Source: JALYXV01 sp963733505
GTDB taxonomy: Bacteria; Actinomycetota; Acidimicrobiia; Acidimicrobiales; Palsa-688
Assembly (NCBI GenBank): GCA_963733505.1
Contig: CAVTDW010000005.1
Span: 372,001 to 436,000, forward strand
DNA: 64,000 bases
Direction of reading: 5' to 3'
The notes under the pieces are model-generated. The model made no database searches. It was not told where the DNA came from and saw nothing but the letters and a program-made list of their open reading frames with translations. The position numbers and the translations under genes were made by a program. Shown here piece by piece: positions 43,284 through 51,339 of this stretch (the first letter of the stretch is position 1; the number at the start of each line of letters is the position of its first letter).

Positions 43284-44105
43284 TCATTCCGCCGGGCGCT
43301 GGCCCTCCAAGCGGGCGACGTACCGAGCCGCCGAGTTGGTGATGGCCCGGGCTCCGTCATCGACCACGACCCGGCCCCACCAGCCTCCGTACACCCGTTG
43401 GAACCGGAACTGGCCGACCCGGCGGGCGATGTCGGTCACCGTGTCGGCGTCCAGCGGAATGAGGTTGGGATAGCTCCACATGAAGCTGACCCATCGCCGA
43501 TCCTGGACCACGGTGATCGTGTCGCCCGTGAGCAGCGCCCCCTGGCCACCGGCGCCCGCGGGCCAGTGCAGCACCGCGGCGCCGTCGAAGTGACCACCGA
43601 TGCGCGCCAGCGTGAGACCGGGAACCGGTTCGATCGTCTCGCTGTCCCAGACCACGACATGGTCCGACGGGCGCATCAGCCACGCCCGGTCGGCTGCAGG
43701 GACATACACCGGCGCGTCGAATGCTTCGGCCCATTCGATCATGGCGCCGTAGAAATGGGGATGTGACGCGCAGATGGCGGCGATGCCACCGAGGTGGCGC
43801 ACCGCGGCGACGGTGGCGGCGTCGAGCAGCGAGATGCAGTCCCACAAGACGTTGCCCGCTTCGGTTTGCACCAGCAGGGCACGCTGGCCGATGGCGAAGG
43901 CCGGGTTCGTTCCGATGCCCACCAGGCCCGGCTCCTCGTCCCGCAACTCGTTGCTGTGGTCCCGGGCCAGATCGACCTGCGTCGTCCATTGCTGGCCCTC
44001 CCATCCGACGTATTGACGCTCGTCCATGCAGATGGCGCAGCCCGTCGGGGGCTCTGGTGTCTCGGCGTGCTGTACGCCGCACGTGAGGCAGATCCAAGCG
44101 GGCAC
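43284..44105 (-). CDS. MBL-fold hydrolase with N-terminal zinc ribbon
   Basis: A 273-residue protein. The N-terminal rubredoxin-like ribbon (WICLTCGVQHAE, GCAICMDERQYVG) is followed by a metallo-beta-lactamase-like domain: ALLVQTEAGNVLWDCISLLD, ASHPHFYGAMIEWAEAF in place of the classical HxHxDH, RIGGHFDGAAVLHWPAG and LTGDTITVV. The metal site is atypical, with only part of the His/Asp set. The enzyme class is uncertain (hydrolase or oxidoreductase). The GTG start is at 44105. Confidence 0.82.
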   Translation of the reverse strand: MPAWICLTCGVQHAETPEPPTGCAICMDERQYVGWEGQQWTTQVDLARDHSNELRDEEPGLVGIGTNPAFAIGQRALLVQTEAGNVLWDCISLLDAATVAAVRHLGGIAAICASHPHFYGAMIEWAEAFDAPVYVPAADRAWLMRPSDHVVVWDSETIEPVPGLTLARIGGHFDGAAVLHWPAGAGGQGALLTGDTITVVQDRRWVSFMWSYPNLIPLDADTVTDIARRVGQFRFQRVYGGWWGRVVVDDGARAITNSAARYVARLEGQRPAE

Positions 44106-44157
44106 AGCGTTCAGTTTCGTCCGGTCCTGGGTCCGGGGTTACGCATAGGCTTAGGAG

Positions 44158-44613
44158 ATGCCCCTTGACGGCGAATACCAACCCAGCCCGGCACAGTGGG
44201 TGCGCGACCAGGTCGAGGCCTACGAGCGCTCAGGTGGCCGCGAGGCCAACACCCTCCGCGACACCGGGCTTCCTGTCGTCATCGTCACCACCAAGGGCAA
44301 CAAGAGCGGGAAGGTTCGCAAGACGCCCCTGATGCGGGTCGAGCACGGCGGCGAGTACGCCTTGATCGCGTCCAAAGGTGGGGCCCCGACGCATCCCGTT
44401 TGGTATTACAACCTCAAGGCCAATCCCGATGCCGTGACCATTCAGGACGGACCCGAGCCGTTCGACGCCGAGGTCCGCCAGGTGACCGGTGACGAACGAG
44501 CGCAATGGTGGGACCGGGCAGTTGCCGCCTATCCGCCGTATGCCGAGTACCAGACCAAGACCGACCGGGAGATCCCGGTTTTCGTCGCCACAGCCCGCTC
44601 GCGGGCCGGCTAG
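44158..44613 (+). CDS. Deazaflavin-dependent nitroreductase (Ddn family)
   Basis: A 151-residue F420H2-dependent split-barrel enzyme. It shows WVRDQVEAYERSGGREANTL, VVIVTTKGNKSGKVRKTPLM, YALIASKGGAPTHPVWYYNL and WDRAVAAYPPYAEYQTKTDR, all typical of Ddn/FDOR-A proteins that reduce quinones or nitro compounds. The ATG at 44158 gives the usual N-terminus. It is divergent from the MBL gene. Confidence 0.9.
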   Translation: MPLDGEYQPSPAQWVRDQVEAYERSGGREANTLRDTGLPVVIVTTKGNKSGKVRKTPLMRVEHGGEYALIASKGGAPTHPVWYYNLKANPDAVTIQDGPEPFDAEVRQVTGDERAQWWDRAVAAYPPYAEYQTKTDREIPVFVATARSRAG

Positions 44614-44867
44614 CCCGCGAGCTCCGACGGGCCTATGGCGCCCGTCGAGCGGTGATGCGTCGTGGCATGGGACCGGTGCCGGTAGCCCAGGACCCACCCG
44701 CGACAGAGATCCCAGTTACACGAGCAGGGCTCTGCGGCGCGCCCGTCGGCGTGCAGTTGGTCCACGGTCGTCCCGGCCGTTGCCGCATAGGTGTCCTCGA
44801 ACTCTTGGGCCGTGATCCTGGGTCGGGCGAGTGATCCGGACGGCGCAGGTACCAGTGCTCGCTTCAT
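44610..44867 (-). CDS. Small hypothetical protein
   Basis: An 85-residue candidate from the ATG at 44867. ITAQEFEDTYAATAGTTVDQ, then LHADGRAAEPCSCNWDLCRG has the feel of a real protein, with three close cysteines that could bind a metal. The open frame continues to 45059, but the added part (lysine-rich, TTKTRAAGT) is less convincing. It overlaps the Ddn-like gene stop by four bases. No family is recognised. Confidence 0.45.
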   Translation of the reverse strand: MKRALVPAPSGSLARPRITAQEFEDTYAATAGTTVDQLHADGRAAEPCSCNWDLCRGWVLGYRHRSHATTHHRSTGAIGPSELAG

Positions 44868-44997
44868 ATGCCGTGATTCGACGCAGACACCCATGGCGTA
44901 CTTATTCCCTCCGACAGTGCCGGCGGCACGCGTCTTTGTAGTTTTTTTCAGGAACAGGCGCCGACCCGAAGCGACGGCGTGGCTGCGTGTCGTCACG

Positions 44998-45411
44998 TCA
45001 GCGTCCCCCGTGGCCCAGATTCGCCCGTGCCTCACCGAACTCGGTGAACACAGGGGCAATCCTCGCCACCCCTACCTTGCCGAGCAGGTCGAGGACCGGG
45101 CCCGGGCAGGCGACGATCGCGGCGCGACCTCCGTGGTCGTGCACTCCCCGGATGCCTCCTATGACAACGCCCAGTCCGGCCAGGTCGATGCGCTCGACCT
45201 CCGAGAGGTCAAGGATCACCAAACGTTCGTCGACTGCGGCCCGGAAGGTGGCCCGAAGTTCGGCAGCCAATCCGCTCTCGAGACCGCCACAAATCGACAG
45301 CACCACGGGCTCGTCGGCCACCCCAGGCACGCCTCGCTCGCCAGGCAAGGTTGCGGGTTGATGATCGAGCACGGTCGTTTCCCCCTCGGTGCCCCTGCCC
45401 GATGTGTTCAT
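44998..45411 (-). CDS. STAS-domain protein (anti-anti-sigma factor-like)
   Basis: About 137 residues from the ATG at 45411 (another ATG lies two codons upstream). The STAS core reads VVLSICGGLESGLAAELRAT, RLVILDLSEVERIDLAGLGV and VVIGGIRGVHDHGGRAAIVA. The position that carries the phosphorylated Ser in SpoIIAA/RsbV (DSSGLG) is DLAGLG here, so regulation by an anti-sigma kinase looks impossible. It may be a permanently active antagonist or a scaffold. The upstream 555 bases lack a gene. Confidence 0.8.
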   Translation of the reverse strand: MNTSGRGTEGETTVLDHQPATLPGERGVPGVADEPVVLSICGGLESGLAAELRATFRAAVDERLVILDLSEVERIDLAGLGVVIGGIRGVHDHGGRAAIVACPGPVLDLLGKVGVARIAPVFTEFGEARANLGHGGR

Positions 45412-45967
45412 GCCCATCGGCCAGCAACCGGGCCCGACCACGGCCGCATGGGGCGACGAGCGCGTGCGGGGCCTCGGCCGCTTGCGGGGCCTCGGCCGCG
45501 TGCGGCGCTTTGGACGCCTGCGGGTCCATGCGCGCCTGCGGCGCACAGGTTCGTGGCGACCCCGATGGGCATACAGACTCCTGGCTTCGACGAAAATCCG
45601 CTCTGTGCGGCGCCACCAGGGTCTGGAGTAACGCTCCCGATCCCGCCTCTCGGCGGGATGCGCACGACCAGTATCGAGGGGTCGTGCTCCGCCCAGGATA
45701 CACCGCGTCAAAGGCCTGCCCTCGACGACGCCAAGGGGCGCGGACCGGGTGTACGGTGGACTCGACACGGCGCAAGTACCCCCACCGCGTCGGGATCTGC
45801 TCGATGTTCGGGCGGCATCCGGGGGCGTTGCTCCGGACCTTGGTAGCGCAGCGACTCATGCGTCAGCGACCAGGGAGAGAACTGCACATGCGACCGATTG
45901 TCGTCCGCTTGATTCGCCACTGGGACACGGTTTCGACTCCCCGTTCCACCCGATCACGGCTCCTGCG
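45412..45967. other. Intergenic stretch with 18-bp repeats
   Basis: No convincing gene is visible in these 556 bases. At 45462-45549 four to five degenerate copies of an 18-bp unit occur (GCGTGCGGGGCCTCGGCC at 45462-45479, a near copy at 45480-45497, then divergent copies at 45498-45515, 45516-45533 and on). Frames through it give hexapeptide repeats (ACGASA) that lack a start context, so coding is doubtful. Confidence 0.55.
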
Positions 45968-46390
45968 ATGAGTGCGCTCCTCCCGAGCACCCGGCCGGCG
46001 GTGGACAATCCTGGGTCCGACGACACCGGCGGGCACCCGGTCAGTCGGGTCGTACTGATCGATTCCCGACCGGATCGGCGGGCTGTGATGAACTTCCTCG
46101 TGGGACGATGCCCGTCATTGACGGTGGTCGGACTGGCGGACAGCCTGGAAGAGGCCGAGACCCAGATTCGTGAGGCGCAGGCCGACGTGGCGCTGCTGGA
46201 GATCCAGATGCCGGTGCCGGAGGGTTTGGCCACCATCGGTGCTCTGCGCCAGGCGTTTCCCGACCTCCGGATCATCGTGTGCTCGTTCCATCTCGACGCG
46301 GCCACCCGCGACGAGGCGCAGGTGCGGGGCGCGAACGGCTACCTCATCAAACCGGTCAGCATCCGGGACTTGGCGGTCCTGGCGGGCTGA
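45968..46390 (+). CDS. Receiver-domain protein with Glu at the phospho-site
   Basis: A 140-residue stand-alone CheY-like protein. After a 30-residue lead it reads VVLIDSRPDRRAVMNFLVGR, QADVALLEIQMPVPEGLATI, DLRIIVCSFHLDAATRDEAQ and GANGYLIKPVSIRDLAVL, with the conserved Lys of KPV present. The phosphorylated Asp (LLDI) is Glu here, which often mimics the active state. There is no output domain. The start is the ATG at 45968. It converges with the M50 gene. Confidence 0.85.
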   Translation: MSALLPSTRPAVDNPGSDDTGGHPVSRVVLIDSRPDRRAVMNFLVGRCPSLTVVGLADSLEEAETQIREAQADVALLEIQMPVPEGLATIGALRQAFPDLRIIVCSFHLDAATRDEAQVRGANGYLIKPVSIRDLAVLAG

Positions 46391-46463
46391 GATCCGGGGC
46401 CGTCCCGGCGTTCGGCGGCCCCTTTGGCCCGACGAGCCGTTCCGTCCGTCGGCGGCCGCGCGA

Positions 46464-48251
46464 TCACGGAACCGCGGTGGTCGGGACCTGTCCGATCGTC
46501 GTCGACGTCTGTCCAAGGGTGGTCGGAGTGAATCGGGTGGTCGAGGTGATCCCACCCAGCGTGGTGGTCGATCGGCTCTGGAACAGGGTGGTCGTCGTCG
46601 AGGCGGCGGTCGGAACCGTCGTGACCGTCACCGCCGTGGCCGTGTCCTTGGCCGTCGCCTTGGTGTCCAGCTGACTCGGCTTCTGCGGAAGATCGCGCAA
46701 CGCGATGGCGGCTTCACCGACCGTGCCGCGCTCGTGGGGCTGAATCGAGCGGTAGTTGTGCCGGGGAATCCACGACATGGCAAGGAGTGTGATGATCAGC
46801 GCACCGGCGACGCCGGACAGGCCGCGCAGCACGGGCCGCCCTGAGGTGTGTGACCAGGTCCACGTCGCGGCTCCCTTGGCGGCCCGCCACAGCATGAGCA
46901 CGATGCCGAGGATCGGGATGGCCAGGACGACGAGCTGCAAGACGTCGGATATCCCACCGAGGGTGTTGCCGCCGCCGAAGGCCTTGCCGGTGTCGTGCCA
47001 CAACTTGTCGGCGGATGATGCCGCAGTGGCCATGATCCGGGGTAGGTGGATGAGCACGGTGACGAGCTCGAAGACCAGCAGGGGCACCACGACAAACACC
47101 CAAGCGGTGATCGCCCAGCGGACCCAGGGCTTCAACACTGCGACCCGCTGGTCGGGCTTGCGCCCGGGGATCGCACTACTCAGGACCGGACCGATGCGGG
47201 CGAAGAGGTCCGGGACTCCAGTGAGGTCGGCGACGATGTAATAGCCGTCGAGACGGATCACCGGCAGGAGTTGATGGACGATCTCCAGGTGCTCAATCAG
47301 CACAAGGAGCAAGAGCGGTTCGAGGTGGGTGGCGAAGTAGGCGCCGACGGTCGCGAGGACGATGATGACGTTGAGGTAGACGCCGCCCAAGTCGGTTCGC
47401 AGCCGGGCGCGCCGGCTCAGCCGGTAGGCGTCGGTGACATCGGTGTAGAACGCAGGCCACGCCAGGTACAGGCCACAGCCCATCTTGCCGGGGTGACCAC
47501 CGCCGTAGCGGCAGGCGGCGGCATGGCCGATCTCGTGTAGCGCCGCCGCCAGAACGACCGCGACAAACAGCGGCAGGAAGATCCCGGGATGCAGCAGCGA
47601 CTGCCGAAGGGCTTGGGCGACGCCGTGGACGAAGAACAACCAGTAGTCGGCGGCGACCAAGCCGACGAGGGCAGCGAGCAGCACGGGGGGAAGGAAGAGC
47701 GGCTTGAACAGCTCGCCCAACAACTCGGATGTCTTCTCGGAAACGACACCGACCCGGAACCGGAACGCCAGGAAGGGGTCGACCTTTTCCGATTTCGGGC
47801 TGCTGCCGTCCGCGGCGGCCAAGACGCCGAGCGGGCGCAGCTTCTCGTCGACGAGGAAGTGAACGTCCTCCGGATCGAGACTGCGATGGATCTCGCGGCC
47901 GAGCTCGTCAGCCAACTGGCGGTAGCTGTGCCCGCCGTCGGCCTTGCTGGCCAGGCGGTAGAGCAGGTCGGGAAGCTGGATGACCTGGCCGTCGGGCCGG
48001 CGAACCATCGACGGCGCCTCTTTGTAGCCCGACCCCTCGTACTCGCCGATCAGCTGCACGCCTTCGGCCAGACGTGGGTTGGACCCCAATGTAACGGGAC
48101 CCCCAGAGGCGGTGCCTGCGGTGGTGGTGGCCGTGGCCGTGCTCTGGGGGCCGTCGGGGGCTTTGGTGCCGTCGGGGACTCTGGTGCCCTCGGGGACTTT
48201 GGTGCCGTCGGGCGGGGTGCCCGCGGCGGCGGTGTCTCGGGCGATGGTCAA
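46464..48251 (-). CDS. M50-like peptide zinc metalloprotease with PqqD-like N-domain
   Basis: A 595-residue polytopic membrane protein. The N-terminus is a Pro/Gly/Thr-rich tail with PDGTKVPEGTRVPDGTKAPD repeats. Residues about 80-150 resemble a PqqD/RRE-type winged helix (PDGQVIQLPDLLYRLA, YRQLADELGREIHRSLDPED). Membrane helices follow with the M50 motif LHEIGHAAACRYGGGHPGKMG-type HExxH (about 237-241) and the second metal-site segment RLDGYYIVADLTGVPDL (about 332). The C-terminus is a Thr-rich extracellular tail. Such YydH-like proteins process or export small peptides. Two paralogous peptides are encoded just upstream on the same strand. The start is a TTG at 48251. Confidence 0.85.
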   Translation of the reverse strand: MTIARDTAAAGTPPDGTKVPEGTRVPDGTKAPDGPQSTATATTTAGTASGGPVTLGSNPRLAEGVQLIGEYEGSGYKEAPSMVRRPDGQVIQLPDLLYRLASKADGGHSYRQLADELGREIHRSLDPEDVHFLVDEKLRPLGVLAAADGSSPKSEKVDPFLAFRFRVGVVSEKTSELLGELFKPLFLPPVLLAALVGLVAADYWLFFVHGVAQALRQSLLHPGIFLPLFVAVVLAAALHEIGHAAACRYGGGHPGKMGCGLYLAWPAFYTDVTDAYRLSRRARLRTDLGGVYLNVIIVLATVGAYFATHLEPLLLLVLIEHLEIVHQLLPVIRLDGYYIVADLTGVPDLFARIGPVLSSAIPGRKPDQRVAVLKPWVRWAITAWVFVVVPLLVFELVTVLIHLPRIMATAASSADKLWHDTGKAFGGGNTLGGISDVLQLVVLAIPILGIVLMLWRAAKGAATWTWSHTSGRPVLRGLSGVAGALIITLLAMSWIPRHNYRSIQPHERGTVGEAAIALRDLPQKPSQLDTKATAKDTATAVTVTTVPTAASTTTTLFQSRSTTTLGGITSTTRFTPTTLGQTSTTIGQVPTTAVP

Positions 48252-48431
48252 GGGACTCGCCGTTCGGTTAGGAACGCAGCGTCAGGCATGCCGACTGTTG
48301 TTCCCGCGGGCTGACAGACCAAACCGGCGCTATTCCACCATTCGCGATCCAGTCTCTGGACGCGAAATGTGGGGAGCCGAGCGCTCCCCACATCCGGTCG
48401 TTGCAGTCTGCTGTGTTCGACTTCGACTTGC

Positions 48432-48629
48432 TCAATTCCCCTGAATGATGGGGGTGGTCTGGGCGGCGTTGGCGTAAGCGGTCGCGTTGTCGGAGAGCAC
48501 ATTGGCCGCAACCGCGGCGTTCACGGGCACCGCAATGTTGGCGTTGATGAGGCTCATGGCGGCCCGCTCGGGCAGTTCCTCGCCGGTCAGCTCATCAAGC
48601 TCGTCGTGGGTCAGCTTCTCGTCTGCCAT
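48432..48629 (-). CDS. Candidate RiPP-like precursor peptide A
   Basis: A 65-residue peptide with GAGAGGA six to seven bases ahead of the ATG. The N-terminal half is acidic and helical (KLTHDELDELTGEELPERAA). The second half is small-residue and Asn-rich (MSLINANIAVPVNAAVAANV, ending TTPIIQGN). It has no signal peptide. It is 49 of 65 residues identical by eye to peptide B, with a fully invariant block LDELTGEELPERAAMSL. An invariant leader with a more variable core, next to a membrane peptidase with a PqqD-like domain, suggests a modified or processed peptide. The modification and product are unknown. Confidence 0.75.
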   Translation of the reverse strand: MADEKLTHDELDELTGEELPERAAMSLINANIAVPVNAAVAANVLSDNATAYANAAQTTPIIQGN

Positions 48630-48640
48630 GAAAGATCCTC

Positions 48641-48838
48641 TCAGTTGTGCTGGATGATGGGGGCGGTTTGCTGGGCATTGGCGTAGGCCACTGAGTTGTC
48701 GGATGCGACATTCAGAGCCGCAGCCAGGTTCACCGGCGCAGCAACGTTGGCGTTCACCAGCGACATGGCGGCCCGTTCGGGCAACTCTTCACCAGTCAGT
48801 TCGTCGAGCTCTTCCCGGGTCAGCTTGTCGTCACTCAA
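48641..48838 (-). CDS. Candidate RiPP-like precursor peptide B
   Basis: A 65-residue paralogue of peptide A, 11 bases upstream of it. The TTG at 48838 is the start because GAGGAG lies six bases ahead and the resulting length equals that of peptide A; the longer open frame to 48904 adds only unrelated residues. It reads KLTREELDELTGEELPERAA, then MSLVNANVAAPVNLAAALNV and ends TAPIIQHN. Differences from A cluster in the second half and are conservative (Ile/Val, Ala/Leu). It is probably the first gene of the peptide-peptide-M50 transcript. Confidence 0.75.
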   Translation of the reverse strand: MSDDKLTREELDELTGEELPERAAMSLVNANVAAPVNLAAALNVASDNSVAYANAQQTAPIIQHN

Positions 48839-48999
48839 AGGTCTCTCCTCAGTTCTATTGGAAACGATCGATCCGTCTCGACCGGAGCATCCAAGGGCCC
48901 GCACTGCAGGCGCCTTGAGACCTATCTCTTCCCTTGGGTCCGAGGAGCAAACCGCCGTCTTGCGGTAGGGGCCAGCGCCGTTGTGGGCATGATCCGATC

Positions 49000-50805
49000 A
49001 TGACTACCCGATCCGCTGGCCTCCGTGCCCTGCTCGATACCGTGACCACGATCCCCTCGAACTTCTCCCCGGATGGTTCGAAGGTGCTGGTCCAGTCCAA
49101 TCGGTCGGGATTGGCCCAGCTCTACGTCGTGCACCGGGAGACGGGCGAGATGCGCCAGCTGACCGATTTCGACGACCCGGTGGCGGGGGCATATCTCCCC
49201 GTTGGTGACAGCGTGGTACTGGCTCGCTCCACGGGCGGAAATGAACGCTCGCAGTTGTTCGTGATACGAGACGACGGCACGGGCCTTCGACCTCTGGTTC
49301 GCAATCCGGAGGTCATCCACCGCCTGGGGGGCGCCTCCCGCGACGGGGCCTTGTTGGCATTTAGTTCCAACGCCCGACACCCAGCCGACTTCGATGTCCA
49401 CCTGTTGACGCTCGACACCGGGGAATCCCGGACCCTGTTCGAAATGGGCGGAATCTGTCACGGTCGGGGCTTCTCAGCGGACGGTCGATGGCTGGCGGTG
49501 AGCCGCCGGACGAACCTCGGCGGTGACAACCAGTTGTACCTCGTCAATGTCGAAACCGGTGACGCAGCCGAGGTGGCGGCGCATGAGGGGGCCGGCTACG
49601 TGGGTGCCCCGGCCTGGCTCGCCGATGGTTCATCGTTCTATTTCGCCACCGACTTGGAGCGCGACTTCGCCGGCGTGGCCCGATTCGATCTCGACGCCGG
49701 GACCTGGGCATACGTCCTGGAACGGGGCTGCGATCTGAGCTGTGTGATGAACTGGCCCGCGACCCGGCTGCTGGTAACCGCAGACGAGGCGGGGGCCACG
49801 CGGGCGGAGCTGTACGAGCCGTCAACCTTGCGCTCGATGGCCGAGGTGCCCCTGCCCGGTCTCGGTTCCGCCGAGTTCGGATTCTCGCGCGACGGAAGGT
49901 TCCTGGCGTATTCATTCACCTCGGCGATCGAGCCGGGAGATGTCTGGTGTTTCGATTGTGACTCGGGCGAGACCACTCGGCTCACGACCTCGAACCATGA
50001 CGCCGCCGCCGCCGCGATGGTGACACCGACGATGGAACCGGTCGTCAGTTTCGACGGCGAGTCCATACCGACCTACGTGTATCGCCCGGGGCCCCGTGGC
50101 GACCTCGATGAGGGCCTGATGCCGGTCGTGGTGTACCTGCATGGCGGCCCCGAAGCCCAACACACGCCGACGTTCGACCCGATCGTGCAGTATCTCGTTG
50201 CCGCCGGCATCACCGTCGTGGCGCCAAACGTGAGGGGGTCCACCGGCTACGGCAAGCGTTTCGAGCATCTCGACGATGGCCGCAAACGCCTGGACGTGGT
50301 CGCCGACCTGGCTGCGGTCCACGATTGGATCGGGGCGAGCGACGACCTCGATGCCCGGCGGGCGGCGCTGCTCGGGGGCTCGTACGGCGGTTACTTGGTG
50401 CTGGCCGGCCTGGCGTTTCAGCCTGAGCGCTGGGCCGCCGGCGTCGACATCGTGGGTATCTCGAGCCTCGTCACGTTCCTCGAGAACACGGCCGAATGGC
50501 GCCGCAAGGTCCGTGAGGCCGAATACGGCTCCCTCACCGACGATCGAGCGTTCCTGGAGGAGGCGTCACCGCTCTCCCACGCCGACCAGATCCGGGCGCC
50601 GCTATTGCTGATTCATGGCGCCAACGACCCGCGGGTCCCGGTCGCTGAGGCCGAGCAGATCCACGCCACCGTCTCAGCCAACGGGGTACGCAGCGAACTG
50701 CTGGTGTATGCCGACGAAGGCCACGGATTGGCTCGACGCGCCAACCGCCTCGACGCCTACCCCAAGGTCCTGGCCTTCCTGGACGACGTTCTTCACGCCT
50801 CGTGA
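49000..50805 (+). CDS. S9-family prolyl oligopeptidase/acylaminoacyl peptidase
   Basis: A 601-residue serine peptidase from the ATG at 49000. An N-terminal beta-propeller has repeated SPDGSKVLVQSN- and SADGRWLAVSRR-type blades. The alpha/beta-hydrolase domain has VVVYLHGGPEAQ, the nucleophile Ser in ALLGGSYGGYLVLAG (about 459), the Asp in HGANDPRVPV (about 541) and the His in YADEGHGLAR (about 574). It is cytoplasmic, with no signal peptide. It is divergent from the two small peptides across a 160-base gap. As POP-type enzymes remove leaders in some lanthipeptide systems, it is a candidate processing protease for them. Confidence 0.9.
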   Translation: MTTRSAGLRALLDTVTTIPSNFSPDGSKVLVQSNRSGLAQLYVVHRETGEMRQLTDFDDPVAGAYLPVGDSVVLARSTGGNERSQLFVIRDDGTGLRPLVRNPEVIHRLGGASRDGALLAFSSNARHPADFDVHLLTLDTGESRTLFEMGGICHGRGFSADGRWLAVSRRTNLGGDNQLYLVNVETGDAAEVAAHEGAGYVGAPAWLADGSSFYFATDLERDFAGVARFDLDAGTWAYVLERGCDLSCVMNWPATRLLVTADEAGATRAELYEPSTLRSMAEVPLPGLGSAEFGFSRDGRFLAYSFTSAIEPGDVWCFDCDSGETTRLTTSNHDAAAAAMVTPTMEPVVSFDGESIPTYVYRPGPRGDLDEGLMPVVVYLHGGPEAQHTPTFDPIVQYLVAAGITVVAPNVRGSTGYGKRFEHLDDGRKRLDVVADLAAVHDWIGASDDLDARRAALLGGSYGGYLVLAGLAFQPERWAAGVDIVGISSLVTFLENTAEWRRKVREAEYGSLTDDRAFLEEASPLSHADQIRAPLLLIHGANDPRVPVAEAEQIHATVSANGVRSELLVYADEGHGLARRANRLDAYPKVLAFLDDVLHAS

Positions 50806-50958
50806 CCCGGCCCCGGGCCCGACAGGACCGTCCCGTCGCAGGCGCGATCGAGTCTTCGCCATAACTTCCTCCAAGGGCACGTCACGTGACTACTGATGGC
50901 GGTGGTGGCCGTCCTGCGAGGGCGTCGGACGCAAGCGGGTGGACGCTTCGATGAACCG

Positions 50959-51339
50959 TCAGACGATCACGAGGTCGATTCTCGGATCGAGTCTTCTCAG
51001 GTCGTCGGGGTCGGTGGTGACGATTCGCTGCCGCACGCGTCGGGCACATATGACGACGTGAGCGTCAACGATGTCTGCGGTTGCGCTCGCTGCCAGCAGT
51101 CGTCCGACGTTCGTGGCGTCGACGCGGTCGAGTGGTACCACGTCGGTCGTGGGTTGGCGGACCAACCGGGCGAGGCGGACCTGTCGTTCGGGCCGGCGGA
51201 TGGCCTGCGCGAGCGCCGACGCTGGGACGGTGACACGAGCGCCGGTTTCCCGTGCGCGCGCCAGAAGGACAAGTACCCGACGGTCGTTTCGGTCGATGGC
51301 GATAAGACCTCCGGAGTCCATCGTCAGACCCGCCATCAC
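50959..51339 (-). CDS. PIN-domain toxin (VapC-like)
   Basis: About 126 residues from the GTG at 51339, which overlaps the antitoxin stop (GTGA); an ATG at 51336 is the next choice. PIN-fold acidic residues are in MDSGGLIAI (Asp), RPERQVRL-flanked helices, then ATADIVDAHVVICARR and IVTTDPDDLRRLDPRID. The usual first motif DTS is DSG here. It is presumably an RNase neutralised by the preceding RHH protein. Confidence 0.82.
   Translation of the reverse strand: MMAGLTMDSGGLIAIDRNDRRVLVLLARARETGARVTVPASALAQAIRRPERQVRLARLVRQPTTDVVPLDRVDATNVGRLLAASATADIVDAHVVICARRVRQRIVTTDPDDLRRLDPRIDLVIV

Noticed and set aside
45351..45971. Plus-strand ORF with ACGASA repeats
   Set aside because: Low-complexity repeat translation, no ribosome-binding site, flanking parts not protein-like, and partly antisense to the STAS gene.
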